Below are positions 46,159 to 55,782 of a DNA stretch of 64,000 bases, piece by piece. The stretch is taken from assembly GCA_028819565.1 (NCBI GenBank), contig JAPPLD010000027.1, forward strand, positions 80,802-144,801, written 5' to 3'. How positions within the stretch are numbered: position 1 is the stretch's first letter; each line of letters starts with the position of its first letter. Source of the DNA: Gammaproteobacteria bacterium (GTDB taxonomy: Bacteria > Pseudomonadota > Gammaproteobacteria > Poriferisulfidales > Poriferisulfidaceae). Under the pieces are notes generated by a model. The model was not told the origin of the DNA. It did not search any database and was given only the letters and a program-made list of their open reading frames with translations. A program made the position numbers and the translations under genes.

Positions 46159-46884
46159 TCAGGTCGCCGGCTGCGGATGCAGGCCGTCGGCATCGGCCAC
46201 CAGCCAGCTGCCCTGTTCGTACCAGTCCCCCAGCACGGCCCGCACGGCCTCTATTTCGTCCACCTTGAATTCGTGGATGGCCGGGCGATGCGTGTGCCCG
46301 TGCACCATCGTGTACACCCCCTCCGTGCGCATCACCTGCCGGACCGTCTCCTCGTTCACATCCATGATGTCCGGGGATTTCCCCGCAACCGCCTGGACGC
46401 TGATCCGGCGCAGGCGCTGACCCATTCCCAGCCTCCACGAGCGAGGCAGGTTCCCGAGCAGCGCCATCGTGGCCGGATGGCGGATGCGTCGGCGATAGCG
46501 CTGGTAGGCCACGTCATCCGTGCACAGCAAGTCGCCGTGCTCGATCAGGGTGGGAATGCCATGCAGGTCGACCACCTGTCGGGCCGGCAGGATCTCGATC
46601 CCGGTGCGGCGGGCAAAACCGGCTCCCAGGAGGAAATCCCGGTTGCCGTGCAGGAATCTCACGGTGACGCCCCGTGCGGTCAGCCGCTGGAGCGCACCGA
46701 TCACCTCGCCCAGCCCTTCGGCAGGGTCATCATCGCCGATCCAGAACTCGAACAGGTCGCCCAGGATGTACAGGGCCTGCGCCTGCTGCGCCTCGTTCCC
46801 CAGAAAATGCACGAATTCCTGTGCCTGGACCGGACGGCTGGCATCCAGGTGCAAATCGGAGACAAACAGGGTGAACGGCTTCAT
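46159..46884 (-). CDS. lpxH: UDP-2,3-diacylglucosamine diphosphatase
   Basis: 241-residue metallophosphoesterase that makes lipid X from UDP-diacylglucosamine in lipid A synthesis. The metal site is visible: SDLHLD at residues 8-13, GDLFEFWIGDD, LHGNRDFLLG and, at the C-terminus, HGHTHRPAIHEF. Length equals E. coli LpxH (240). The start MKPFTLFVSDLHL at 46884 is chosen over an ATG at 47016 that lies upstream of a -10 box. Divergent from ftsH. Confidence 0.96.
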   Translation of the reverse strand: MKPFTLFVSDLHLDASRPVQAQEFVHFLGNEAQQAQALYILGDLFEFWIGDDDPAEGLGEVIGALQRLTARGVTVRFLHGNRDFLLGAGFARRTGIEILPARQVVDLHGIPTLIEHGDLLCTDDVAYQRYRRRIRHPATMALLGNLPRSWRLGMGQRLRRISVQAVAGKSPDIMDVNEETVRQVMRTEGVYTMVHGHTHRPAIHEFKVDEIEAVRAVLGDWYEQGSWLVADADGLHPQPAT

Positions 46885-46903
46885 CAAGCACTCTCTGGAG
46901 AGA

Positions 46904-46935
46904 ATTATAATTTGCCCGTCCTGGCGGAATGTCAG
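46904..46935 (-). promoter_or_regulatory. Promoter-like elements for lpxH
   Basis: On the minus strand, CTGACA (46935-46930) and TATAAT (46909-46904) are 20 bp apart and lie 19 bp before the ATG. The spacing is longer than ideal. The rest of the 180 bp lpxH-ftsH divergent gap holds a weak TATCCT (47021-47026) that could serve ftsH. Confidence 0.4.
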
Positions 46936-47064
46936 ACGGTTTTTTGCTTGGAAAGCGCCGCTTTCCACCCCATATCTAGTCATGGGAGCAGGGCGCGCCC
47001 TTAATTCCCGCGCCATCTGCTATCCTAGTACGCTGAAAGGCCAAGGTCTCCGGGACAAGCGCGC

Positions 47065-48990
47065 ATGAGCAACATGATGAAGAACCTGATCCTGTGGATC
47101 GCGATCGCCGCGGTGCTGATGTCGGTGTTCAACAATTTCGCCCCGGTCGCGCAACCGCCGACCTCGCTGGCCTATTCCGAATTCATCTCCAACATCAAGT
47201 CCGGCCAGATCCGCGCCGTCAACATCGACCCGGACCAGCGCACCATCACCGGGACGCTCATCGACGGCCGCGAGTTCACCACGACCGCCCTGCAGGATCC
47301 CAAGCTGATGGACGACCTGCTGGCGAACAACGTCGCGGTCACCGGGACCCCGCGCGAAAAGCCGTCGCTGTTCATGGAACTGCTGATCCACTGGTTCCCG
47401 CTGCTGTTGCTGATCGGGGTGTGGATCTTCTTCATGCGCCAGATGCAGGGCGGCGGCCAGGGCCGCGGCGCGCTGTCGTTCGGCAAGAGCCGGGCGCGGC
47501 TCATGTCCGAGGACGAGAACAAGGTGACGTTCAAGGACGTCGCCGGCATCGAGGAGGCCAAGGAAGAGGTCAAGGAGCTGGTCGACTTCCTCCGCGACCC
47601 CGAGAAATTCCAGAAACTCGGCGGGAAGATCCCGCGCGGCGTGCTGATGGTCGGCTCGCCGGGCACCGGCAAGACCCTGCTGGCCCGGGCGATCGCCGGC
47701 GAGGCCAAGGTGCCGTTCTTCAGCATCTCCGGCTCCGACTTCGTCGAGATGTTCGTCGGCGTGGGGGCCTCGCGCGTCCGCGACATGTTCAACCAGGCCA
47801 AGAAGCACGGCCCGAGCATCATCTTCATCGACGAGATCGACGCGGTCGGCCGCCATCGCGGCGCCGGGCTCGGCGGCGGCCACGACGAGCGGGAGCAGAC
47901 GCTCAACCAGTTGCTGGTGGAAATGGACGGGTTCGAGGGCAACGAGGGCACCATCGTCATCGCCGCCACCAACCGGCCCGACGTGCTGGACCCGGCCCTG
48001 CTCCGCCCCGGCCGCTTCGACCGCCAGGTGGTGGTGCCGCTGCCGGACATCCGCGGGCGGGAACAGATCCTCAAGGTGCACATGGGCAAGGTGCCGACCC
48101 ACTCGGGCGTCAAGGTGAAGGTGATCGCCCGGGGGACCCCGGGATTCTCCGGCGCCGACCTGGCGAACCTGGTCAACGAGGCGGCCCTGTACGCGGCGCG
48201 AAACGACAAGAAGCAGGTAGACATGCAGGACTTCGAACACGCCAAGGACAAGATCCTGATGGGTTCGGAGCGCCGCTCCATGGTGATGAGCGAGGATGAG
48301 AAGAAACTCACTGCCTATCACGAGTCCGGGCATGCAATCATTGGCCGTACCGTCCCTGAGCACGACCCAGTGCACAAGGTCACCATCATCCCGCGCGGGC
48401 GGGCGCTGGGCGTGACCATGTTTTTGCCTGAAGACGACCGCTACAGCAACACCCGGCAGCGGCTGGAGAGCCAGATCTGCACGTTGTACGGAGGCCGGAT
48501 GGCCGAAGAGATCATCTTCGGCACGGAGAAAGTCACCACCGGCGCGCAAAACGACATCGAACGTGCCACCGAACTGGCCCGCAACATGGTCACCAAGTGG
48601 GGGCTGTCCGAGAAAATGGGGCCGTTGGCCTACAGCGAGGAAGCGGGCGAGGTGTTCCTCGGTCATTCCGTGACCCAGCACAAGACCATGTCCGACCGCA
48701 CGGCTCGGGCGATCGACGAGGAAGTGCGCGAGATCATCGACCGGAACTACAAGCGTGCACACAAGATCCTGACCGAAAACATGGACAAGTTGCACAGCAT
48801 GGCCGACGCCCTGATCAAGTACGAGACGATCGACGGCGAACAGATCGACGACATCATGGCAGGCCAGCCTGTCCGCCCGCCCCAGGACTGGGACGACAAC
48901 ACGCCGGACAGCGACTCGGACGCGGCCAAGCACTCCAAGAAGGCAAAAGACACGGATTCTCCGATTGGCGGAGCCGCCGAACAGCACTGA
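47065..48990 (+). CDS. ftsH: ATP-dependent zinc metalloprotease FtsH
   Basis: 641-residue inner-membrane AAA+ protease that degrades membrane proteins and regulatory proteins including LpxC. Two transmembrane helices ([15 protein letters not shown] and [18 protein letters not shown]) flank a periplasmic part; the AAA domain has Walker A GSPGTGKT and Walker [18 protein letters not shown]. The protease site is HESGHAIIG, with the third ligand Asp downstream. Length is standard (about 640). In codon use the first two-thirds end almost always in G/C, but the last third from about 48300 does not. It sits next to lpxH and upstream of glmM; folP, which often lies in between, is missing. Confidence 0.97.
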   Translation: MSNMMKNLILWIAIAAVLMSVFNNFAPVAQPPTSLAYSEFISNIKSGQIRAVNIDPDQRTITGTLIDGREFTTTALQDPKLMDDLLANNVAVTGTPREKPSLFMELLIHWFPLLLLIGVWIFFMRQMQGGGQGRGALSFGKSRARLMSEDENKVTFKDVAGIEEAKEEVKELVDFLRDPEKFQKLGGKIPRGVLMVGSPGTGKTLLARAIAGEAKVPFFSISGSDFVEMFVGVGASRVRDMFNQAKKHGPSIIFIDEIDAVGRHRGAGLGGGHDEREQTLNQLLVEMDGFEGNEGTIVIAATNRPDVLDPALLRPGRFDRQVVVPLPDIRGREQILKVHMGKVPTHSGVKVKVIARGTPGFSGADLANLVNEAALYAARNDKKQVDMQDFEHAKDKILMGSERRSMVMSEDEKKLTAYHESGHAIIGRTVPEHDPVHKVTIIPRGRALGVTMFLPEDDRYSNTRQRLESQICTLYGGRMAEEIIFGTEKVTTGAQNDIERATELARNMVTKWGLSEKMGPLAYSEEAGEVFLGHSVTQHKTMSDRTARAIDEEVREIIDRNYKRAHKILTENMDKLHSMADALIKYETIDGEQIDDIMAGQPVRPPQDWDDNTPDSDSDAAKHSKKAKDTDSPIGGAAEQH

Positions 48991-49013
48991 TTTCGATTCG
49001 CGGCTGACCGCGC

Positions 49014-50345
49014 ATGTCCCGCACCTATTTCGGAACTGACGGAATCCGAGGCCGAGTCGGCATCAGCCCGATGACACCGGATTTCGTGCTGTGCCTGGGC
49101 TGGGCCATTGGCCGCGTGCTCGGGCAGGGATCCGAAACTCCTCAAATCCTAGTCGGCAAGGATACTCGCCGTTCCGGCTACATGTTCGAGTCTGCGCTGG
49201 AGGCCGGCTTGTCCGCAGCGGGCATCAACGTCTTGCTGTTGGGCCCCCAGCCGACCCCTGCCATCGCCCAACTGACCCGGGAACTGGATGCCTGCGCCGG
49301 TATCGTCATCAGCGCCTCGCACAACCCGCACTACGACAACGGCATCAAGCTGTTCGACGCGGATGGCGCCAAACTGCCCGATGAGATCGAGCATCGCATC
49401 GAAGCGGAACTGGAGAAGCCGATGGACATCGATCCCCGTTCCCTGCCCGGCAAAGCCTGTCGGTTCAACGACGCCGGACGCCATTACCTTGATTTTTGCA
49501 AGAGCACCGTGCCCGAGGGATTTCGTCTTGACGGCCTGCGCCTGCTGGTCGACTGTGCGCACGGAGCCGCTTACCAGCTTGCACCGAAACTGTTCGAGGA
49601 ACTGGGCGCAGACGTGGTTGCCGTCGGTGCGGAACCTAACGGGACGAACATCAACGACGGTTGTGGCGCGACCTGTCCGGAATATGTCTGCGCCCAAACC
49701 CGTGAGCACGGGGCCAGCCTTGGACTGGCCGTGGATGGCGACGGCGATCGGCTGATCATGGTCGACGAGGACGGCGGAATCGTGGACGGGGACGATCTCT
49801 TGTACGTCATCGCCCGTGCCAGACAGGTTCAGGGCACTCTGAACGGCGGCGTGGCCGGCACCCAGATGAGCAACCTAGGCCTGGAGAAAGCACTGGCCAC
49901 CCTGAAGATTCCATTCGAGCGGGCTGCGGTTGGCGATCGCTATGTCCAGGAATTGCTGCTGGCCCGCGGCTGGCAACTAGGCGGAGAGACTTCCGGTCAC
50001 ATTATCTGCCGCGACCGGGCCTGTACCGGCGACGCGATGGTTGCAGCGCTGCAGACACTGGAAGCGCTGCATATTCTCGGCCAACCCCTGTGTCAGGCGC
50101 GTTCGGACCTGCGGAAGTATCCACAGACCATGATCAATGTACGTTGCCCACGCGACCGTACGCCCGGCCCGGCCACGGATGCGGCCGTGCAGAATGCGCG
50201 CAATGAACTGGGCGAGCAAGGTCGGGTCCTTCTGCGTCCCTCCGGGACAGAACCGGTGTTGCGCGTCATGGTGGAGGGAGAAGATCATGGAAGGGTCGAA
50301 GCCCTCGCGCAATCTATCGCCAACTCGATCGACACGGGTGCCTGA
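49014..50345 (+). CDS. glmM: Phosphoglucosamine mutase
   Basis: 443-residue enzyme that converts glucosamine-6-phosphate to glucosamine-1-phosphate for UDP-GlcNAc, hence peptidoglycan and LPS. The phosphoserine loop is VISASHNPHYDNGIKLF, the metal loop is AVDGDGDRLIMVDEDGG and the sugar-binding loop is GGETSGHIIC. The N-terminus YFGTDGIRG is standard. Length is normal (about 445). It begins 23 bp after ftsH and is followed by tpiA. Confidence 0.97.
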   Translation: MSRTYFGTDGIRGRVGISPMTPDFVLCLGWAIGRVLGQGSETPQILVGKDTRRSGYMFESALEAGLSAAGINVLLLGPQPTPAIAQLTRELDACAGIVISASHNPHYDNGIKLFDADGAKLPDEIEHRIEAELEKPMDIDPRSLPGKACRFNDAGRHYLDFCKSTVPEGFRLDGLRLLVDCAHGAAYQLAPKLFEELGADVVAVGAEPNGTNINDGCGATCPEYVCAQTREHGASLGLAVDGDGDRLIMVDEDGGIVDGDDLLYVIARARQVQGTLNGGVAGTQMSNLGLEKALATLKIPFERAAVGDRYVQELLLARGWQLGGETSGHIICRDRACTGDAMVAALQTLEALHILGQPLCQARSDLRKYPQTMINVRCPRDRTPGPATDAAVQNARNELGEQGRVLLRPSGTEPVLRVMVEGEDHGRVEALAQSIANSIDTGA

Positions 50346-50356
50346 AAGCCGCCCTT

Positions 50357-50362
50357 TATAAT
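50357..50362 (+). promoter_or_regulatory. -10 box upstream of tpiA
   Basis: TATAAT in CTTTATAATGCCC, 42 bp before the tpiA ATG, in the only gap between glmM and tpiA. No clear -35 partner. Confidence 0.4.
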
Positions 50363-50404
50363 GCCCCTCCGCATTACTCCCCGATAACCACCGGATCTTC
50401 TTTT

Positions 50405-51178
50405 ATGGCCCGACCGACCGTCGTCGCCGGCAACTGGAAAATGCATGGCTCCCGGGACACCGCCCGGGCGTTGGCCCGTGCTGTCGTACACGGCGTCGGG
50501 GACGCAACCGACCCGGAGGTTTTGCTCTGCCCTCCGTTCGTTCATCTACTTGACGTCCTTGAAGAGACAGTGGAAAGCCCGGTCCGAGTCGGCGCGCAGA
50601 ACGTCTGCGACCAACCCGAGGGCGCCTTCACCGGCGAAGTCTCCGTGGCCATGCTGGCTGAACTGGGTTGCTCGCACGCCATCATCGGGCATTCCGAACG
50701 CCGTCACGTGTACGGCGAATCCGACGAGCTGATCGAGCGGAAGTTCGCCCTCCTGCACCAGTCGGCACAGCAAGACGCTCCAGGCGCGCCCCGGGCAATC
50801 CTGTGTGTCGGAGAAACCCTTGAGGAGCGCGAAGCAGGACAGACCCTGGATGTGATCCACCGGCAACTGCAGCCAGCCCGAAGCTTCCCAGACGCGTTCC
50901 CGCGTGCGCTGATCGCCTACGAACCGGTCTGGGCCATCGGCACCGGCGTCGCGGCCACCCCGGACATGGCACAGGAAGTGCACGCCGCCATCCGGGCGCA
51001 CTTGGAACAGGAGATCGGAACTGCTGCACAGGACACGGTCGTGCTGTACGGCGGCAGCGTCAAGGCGGCCAATGCGTCGGAATTATTCTCCATGCCGGAT
51101 ATCGACGGCGGCCTAGTCGGCGGCGCTTCCCTGAAGGCCGACGAATTCCTGTCCATATGCCAAGCCGTGCGAAAATAA
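50405..51178 (+). CDS. tpiA: Triose-phosphate isomerase
   Basis: 257-residue glycolytic TIM barrel interconverting dihydroxyacetone phosphate and glyceraldehyde-3-phosphate. The N-terminal VAGNWKMHGS carries Asn and the catalytic Lys; the catalytic His is in IIGHSERRHVYGE and the Glu in AYEPVWAIGTG. The phosphate-binding LYGGSVKAAN follows. secG starts 4 bp later, the conserved tpiA-secG order. Confidence 0.97.
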   Translation: MARPTVVAGNWKMHGSRDTARALARAVVHGVGDATDPEVLLCPPFVHLLDVLEETVESPVRVGAQNVCDQPEGAFTGEVSVAMLAELGCSHAIIGHSERRHVYGESDELIERKFALLHQSAQQDAPGAPRAILCVGETLEEREAGQTLDVIHRQLQPARSFPDAFPRALIAYEPVWAIGTGVAATPDMAQEVHAAIRAHLEQEIGTAAQDTVVLYGGSVKAANASELFSMPDIDGGLVGGASLKADEFLSICQAVRK

Positions 51179-51182
51179 GCAC

Positions 51183-51551
51183 ATGTACACCGTCCTTCTC
51201 ATCACCGCGATCCTGCTGTCGCTGAGCATCGTTGGCTTAGTGCTGTTGCAGCATGGCCGAGGCGCGGACACTGGCGCAGCATTCGGCGGCGGCGCCTCCG
51301 GCTCCGTTTTCGGCGCACGCGGAAGTGCAACTTTTCTCAGCCGGGTCACCGCCGTCATAGTCGCACTGTTTTTTATCAACTGCCTGGCGCTGGCGTGGAT
51401 TGTCAAAACTGCGCCGCCCGAGCAGAGTCTCATGGGGCGGATTGCTACACCGGAGGCCGAACAGGCTCTTCCTGAACCAAACGTCCCGGAACAGCCGGTT
51501 ATTTCGGAATCTGAACCGGAATTGGATCCAGCCGGAGAAATTCCTGAGTAA
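51183..51551 (+). CDS. secG: Preprotein translocase subunit SecG
   Basis: 122-residue inner-membrane subunit of the SecYEG channel. Two transmembrane helices (VLLITAILLSLSIVGLVLL and VTAVIVALFFINCLALAWI) flank the family loop QHGRGADTGAAFGGGASGSVFGARGS. The C-terminal tail is acidic and Pro/Glu-rich, ending ELDPAGEIPE. A leucine tRNA follows, as in many gammaproteobacteria. Confidence 0.95.
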   Translation: MYTVLLITAILLSLSIVGLVLLQHGRGADTGAAFGGGASGSVFGARGSATFLSRVTAVIVALFFINCLALAWIVKTAPPEQSLMGRIATPEAEQALPEPNVPEQPVISESEPELDPAGEIPE

Positions 51552-51586
51552 GATTTGGCGCGTTTTGTGATAATGGCAGGACAGAT

Positions 51587-51672
51587 GCCGATGTGGTGGA
51601 ATTTGGTAGACACGCTGTCTTGAGGGGGCAGTGGCGAAAGCCGTGCCGGTTCGAGTCCGGCCATCGGCACCA
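51587..51672 (+). tRNA. tRNA-Leu (anticodon GAG)
   Basis: 86 bases including an encoded CCA. The acceptor stem pairs GCCGATG (51587-51593) with CATCGGC (51662-51668), followed by the discriminator A and CCA. The D-arm contains GGTGGAATTTGGTAGACACG and the anticodon stem CTGTC/GGCAG, with loop TTGAGGG giving GAG at 51622-51624. A long class II variable arm (TGGCGAAAGCCG) and the T-arm GCCGGTTCGAGTCCGGC confirm a leucine tRNA. The 3' end is flanked by an AT-rich gene, a typical integration position, but no repeat of the tRNA 3' end was seen downstream. Confidence 0.96.
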
Positions 51673-51706
51673 ATTGGCTATCCAGTAATATTTGAAGTGT
51701 TTGGTA

Positions 51707-52267
51707 ATGGCTAAAAATCGGCGTTTCAAGGATCGGCACCTTCAACTATTTGATCTTGTAGATCGCTTTGAAGCTGTGCCGAGTTCGACACATGTCTATA
51801 AGGCGCTTGCCACAATAGAGCGCTTGAAAGATGAAGGGCTAAAATTCTGGGATGAAGGTTCTAGTCAACTAACCCATTGGCAGGGCTATTGCTCTGCCCT
51901 ATGGACATTCCTCAACACTGAATTGGGTAAGCGCCGACATATTGAGAAACAAGATTTGGCGACCGCCTTGAGAGAATATAACGCTGAATTTGAACATTCC
52001 ACTCACGGCATGTTCGAAATGCTTTATGGAATATCTGATAATCCAGACAACGACGAAAGAATCAAACAAATGCTTTGTTGGTTTGACTTGGCATACAGAT
52101 TGTCTGCCTATGCCATAACTTCTTTCTGGATCGACGAAAAGTCTGATCAGAGTTCAGTAAAAATTAAAATGAATGTAACAACTGGAGAACGTGCCGAGGA
52201 CTGGTCGTACAAAGGGATGGAAAAACCAAAATATAGAAAACACCAGCGTGGCACCGAAAAACTATAA
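51707..52267 (+). CDS. Protein of unknown function beside tRNA-Leu
   Basis: 186 residues, predicted cytoplasmic and mostly helical, with no family I recognise. Features: basic N-terminus (AKNRRFKDRHLQLFDLVDRF), several Trp-containing helices (THWQGYCSALWTFLNTELG) and a basic C-terminal tail (KPKYRKHQRGTEKL). The DNA is markedly more AT-rich than the flanks, and it lies 34 bp after tRNA-Leu, so it was probably acquired. The ATG at 51707 is preferred to a TTG at 51692. Codon use is not random in appearance and no in-frame stop occurs over 186 codons in AT-rich DNA, which supports a real gene. Confidence 0.65.
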   Translation: MAKNRRFKDRHLQLFDLVDRFEAVPSSTHVYKALATIERLKDEGLKFWDEGSSQLTHWQGYCSALWTFLNTELGKRRHIEKQDLATALREYNAEFEHSTHGMFEMLYGISDNPDNDERIKQMLCWFDLAYRLSAYAITSFWIDEKSDQSSVKIKMNVTTGERAEDWSYKGMEKPKYRKHQRGTEKL

Positions 52268-52365
52268 GGAAAGTTTCTGCACGTGTATGAGCAAAACACT
52301 AAGGTAATTTTTCTAAGTCCAACATCTTTCGTCCTTGACAAGTCCAAAAGGCTTTAGGCATTCGC

Positions 52366-55300
52366 ATGACTGACCCGCTGGCTCCCGCTGATCCGGGGAA
52401 AAGCGTTGCCGTCTTCGCGTCGGCGGGAACCGGCAAAACTTGGCTGCTGGTCGCGCGCATCCTTCGCCTGTTGCTGGCGGGCGCCGAACCCGATTCCATC
52501 TTGGCCATCACCTTCACCCGCAAGGCGGCGGCGGAAATCCAGCAGCGCCTGACCGAGAGGCTGGCTGGCTGGCTGGCTCTCGACGATCCGGACCTGATTG
52601 AGGACCTGAGGAAGATCGGTGTCGACGAACCGGAGCAGCATCTGGACCGTGCCCGGGCACTGTTCGAAACCGTGCAGTTTGCAGATCAGACTATCCGCAT
52701 CGCAACCTTTCATTCCTTCTTCCAAGAACTGCTGCAGCGCTTCCCTCTGGAGGCCGGGATCCCCGCCGGATTCGCGATCCCACAAAGGGAACAGGCCGCC
52801 CGCTTACACCAGGCTGCAGAAGACCTGCTTTTCGAGGAGACCCTTCGCAACCCCGGCAGCGAATTGGCCGAATCCATGAATGCGATCATGGTGGAAGTCC
52901 CGAACTTATGGAACCTGCGCCGCATCTTGGCAGGATTTCGGGGGCACATTCTGGAATGGCGCGCTTTCGAAGGCGAATTCACCCTGGAACAATTGCGCGC
53001 GCACCTCCACGATGAGGTTTTTCGCCTGAACGAAGCTTCGGATCCTGTCCGGATTTCCGAAATCGAGCCGGGGATTCGCCATCTTGCGGGCCTGTTGGAG
53101 AAAAGTGGCGCCTCGGAGAAATCCAACCAAGCCCAGGCCGCAGTCAAACTGTGCCGTGCCCTTGAAGAAGACGAGACCGGAAGCCTCGAACAGATCCAGC
53201 ATCTCCACCAAGCCCTGGACGATCCAAAGGGAGAAGGCGTCAGACGCTCGCTTGTTCCGACGCAAGACGCGGTACGGAAACGTCTAGGCGAGGACGATGC
53301 CAAGGAACTCGAACAGCAACTTGATTCGTGGCATCGATCGACTTTCGAATCTCTGGACGGGCTGCTACGCCGGAAAGCCTGCGAACTCAACGGCCATTGG
53401 TACACGGTCGTCGGGCGGCTGGCCGAGAACTACCAGCGCCTGAAGCAGACATACGGCTACATGGACTACGACGACCTGTTGTGGTTCGCAAACCGGCTGA
53501 TGAACGGTGGCATCGAGTGGGTTCAGTACAAGCTCGGACAGAGATTCCGGCATGTGCTGGTCGACGAATTCCAGGACACCGACGCCCTGTCCTGGCAAAC
53601 CCTGCAGGTCTTCCTCGAAGCCCTGCATGAAACCGAGGACGGATCCAGTTCCGCATTCATCGTCGGCGACACCAAGCAGTCCATCTACCAATGGCGACGC
53701 GCCAACCCAGAGATCCAAAAGGAGGCCGGCGTTTATCTCCAGTCCTATTTGCAGGCGGACGAACCCACTTCCATGGACGCCTCCCGCCGCTCATCCGAGA
53801 TCATCATCGATTTCGTCAACGACGCTTTCGGCGAGGACGGTCTTTTCCCTCTTCCGGATTTCCCCCCTCACCAGACTCATCTGGCAGAACTTTGGGGACG
53901 GGTCGAACTGCTTCCGTTCATCCCGAAAGAACCACGCGATAAACCGTCGGAGCGTGAGCTTGATGAGCCGTTGCGCAATCCCCTGACCGATCCCCGTCCC
54001 GAAACCCGATCCACCCACCTGGAACAGATGGCCGACCAGATCGCCCAGCGAATCCGACAAATCATTGACGAACGGGTTGCCATCGAGGACCGGGAGTCCG
54101 GAGACCGCGCCGCCCGGTACCGCGACTGCATGATTCTGGTGAACCGGCGCACTCATGTGCCACAGATCGAACACGCATTGGCACGGCTCAAGATCCCCTT
54201 CGCGCGTCAGTCCCGACAGACCCTGCTCAACCACCTGGAAGTGCGGGACATGCAGGCTCTGCTCCAATCCCTGATTCGCCCAGCAGACGACCTGCATCTG
54301 GTGCAGGCGCTGCGTTCCCCGCTGTACAACATCACGGATGAAGAATTGATGGAACTGGCGCGCACAGATACGAACTCGGGACACTGGGCCGAACGCCTGA
54401 AGATCCTGGCTCAACAGAAAGACCCGGATCATCCGTTGCGGCGTGCAGCCAGGGACTTCAAAAAGTGGCGGGAACTGATCGGTCACATTCCCACCCACGA
54501 CCTGCTGGACCGGATTTACTTCGAAACGGATGCATTGCGCTGCTACCGAGATGCTTGGCCGAACGAAGAACGCGGCGAGCGCGCGGTCAGCAACCTGACC
54601 CGCTTCATCGAGCTGACCCTGGAGTTTGACAGTGGGCGTTACCCCAGCACAGCGGCTTTCGTCCACTTCATCGAGGAAATGCGCTGCGGCCGCGTCGAGG
54701 GCTACGACGCCCCCGATCTCGTCAGCCTGAAATCAGATGATCAGGACGACCGCGTCCAGATTCTGACCGTGCATGCGGCCAAGGGCCTGGAGAAACCGAT
54801 CGTCATATATGCCGAACTGGACAAGCCCAGAGAGCAGGGTCGGCACGGAGATATTCTGCTCGATTGGCCCGCCGACGAAACCCGCCCTCGGCGCTTCCTG
54901 TTCCGACCCCGCACAGAAGACATGGATTCCTGCTCACTGGAATGCCTGGAACTGGCACGCCAGAAAAGACGGGCGGAAGAACTTAATCGTGCTTATGTCG
55001 CATTTACCCGTGCCCGGCAGATGTTGATCCTCTGCCAGTACGAGGAACTCCACGAAGAACTTCGGGAATTGTTCCCGGGGGCACCCGGGAAGGAAGCCGA
55101 ATTGCTGGCCCGAGGTCCGAAGCCGCCCACTCTATCCACCGATGCCGCACCTCCCCCCTCTATGCCAGAACCGGATTGCGCCGGGCTGGACACACCATTC
55201 GCACTTCCAGGCACGACCTCGCCAAGCATGGTCGACAAATTGGATGAAGCCGGAGAAGCCGAAGGCACGGACAGAATCTTGGAGCGACAACACGCGCTGG

Positions 55301-55773
55301 AACGCGGACGCGCCATCCATGCCCTGATCGAATTGCTGGAAGCTGGCGAACCGGATAGGATCGAGCTCGAACGCCTAGCAAATAACTACAACCGCGACCT
55401 TGAAGATCCTGATTTTCAGGACTGGCTGAACGAAGCCCGCCAAGTAGTCGCCGATTCGGAACTGGATCCGGTATTCCGACCTGATCCCCAGACCCGCGTG
55501 TACGCGGAAGTGCCCGTGCTTTGCAGAACCGAAACGGGCGAGGGATTCGGCATCATCGACCGGCTGCTGCTCTCTCCGGACACAGCCTGGGTTATCGACT
55601 TCAAGTCCCATGCCACGGAGGATCCGGAAGAATTGGCCGGAATCGCCGAGCATTATGCGGGGCAGATGAACGAATATGCCCGTTACATCCGCCTCGTCTA
55701 CCCCGACCGGTCAGTGCGCTGTTCCCTGCTGTTCACGCGCAGCCGCCAGCTGCACGACATGCCCGATCTGTAG
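52366..55773 (+). CDS. Large UvrD/AddA-type helicase-nuclease
   Basis: 1135 residues. Superfamily 1 helicase motifs: Walker A FASAGTGKT near residue 18, motif Ia AITFTRKAAAEI, motif II LVDEFQDTDALSW, motif III GDTKQSIYQWRRANP, and motifs V/VI including LTVHAAKGLE and VAFTRARQML. The C-terminal RecB-family nuclease carries GIIDRLLLSPDTAWVIDFKSH (D...D-x-K). This is the AddA/RecB-beta-like architecture that, with AddB or RecC, resects double-strand breaks and degrades foreign DNA. No AddB, RecC or RecD gene is adjacent in this window. Length fits AddA (about 1150). It follows a horizontally acquired-looking gene and is convergent with dsbC. Confidence 0.9.
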   Translation: MTDPLAPADPGKSVAVFASAGTGKTWLLVARILRLLLAGAEPDSILAITFTRKAAAEIQQRLTERLAGWLALDDPDLIEDLRKIGVDEPEQHLDRARALFETVQFADQTIRIATFHSFFQELLQRFPLEAGIPAGFAIPQREQAARLHQAAEDLLFEETLRNPGSELAESMNAIMVEVPNLWNLRRILAGFRGHILEWRAFEGEFTLEQLRAHLHDEVFRLNEASDPVRISEIEPGIRHLAGLLEKSGASEKSNQAQAAVKLCRALEEDETGSLEQIQHLHQALDDPKGEGVRRSLVPTQDAVRKRLGEDDAKELEQQLDSWHRSTFESLDGLLRRKACELNGHWYTVVGRLAENYQRLKQTYGYMDYDDLLWFANRLMNGGIEWVQYKLGQRFRHVLVDEFQDTDALSWQTLQVFLEALHETEDGSSSAFIVGDTKQSIYQWRRANPEIQKEAGVYLQSYLQADEPTSMDASRRSSEIIIDFVNDAFGEDGLFPLPDFPPHQTHLAELWGRVELLPFIPKEPRDKPSERELDEPLRNPLTDPRPETRSTHLEQMADQIAQRIRQIIDERVAIEDRESGDRAARYRDCMILVNRRTHVPQIEHALARLKIPFARQSRQTLLNHLEVRDMQALLQSLIRPADDLHLVQALRSPLYNITDEELMELARTDTNSGHWAERLKILAQQKDPDHPLRRAARDFKKWRELIGHIPTHDLLDRIYFETDALRCYRDAWPNEERGERAVSNLTRFIELTLEFDSGRYPSTAAFVHFIEEMRCGRVEGYDAPDLVSLKSDDQDDRVQILTVHAAKGLEKPIVIYAELDKPREQGRHGDILLDWPADETRPRRFLFRPRTEDMDSCSLECLELARQKRRAEELNRAYVAFTRARQMLILCQYEELHEELRELFPGAPGKEAELLARGPKPPTLSTDAAPPPSMPEPDCAGLDTPFALPGTTSPSMVDKLDEAGEAEGTDRILERQHALERGRAIHALIELLEAGEPDRIELERLANNYNRDLEDPDFQDWLNEARQVVADSELDPVFRPDPQTRVYAEVPVLCRTETGEGFGIIDRLLLSPDTAWVIDFKSHATEDPEELAGIAEHYAGQMNEYARYIRLVYPDRSVRCSLLFTRSRQLHDMPDL

Positions 55774-55782
55774 AATCCGGAA

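Noticed and set aside
47020..48987. 655-residue minus-strand open frame opposite ftsH
   Set aside because: It mirrors ftsH exactly and has biased, domain-free composition; a by-product of the very high GC3 there.
51650..52365. att direct repeat of the tRNA-Leu 3' end
   Set aside because: No second copy of the GAGTCCGG...CACCA end was found downstream within the region read.
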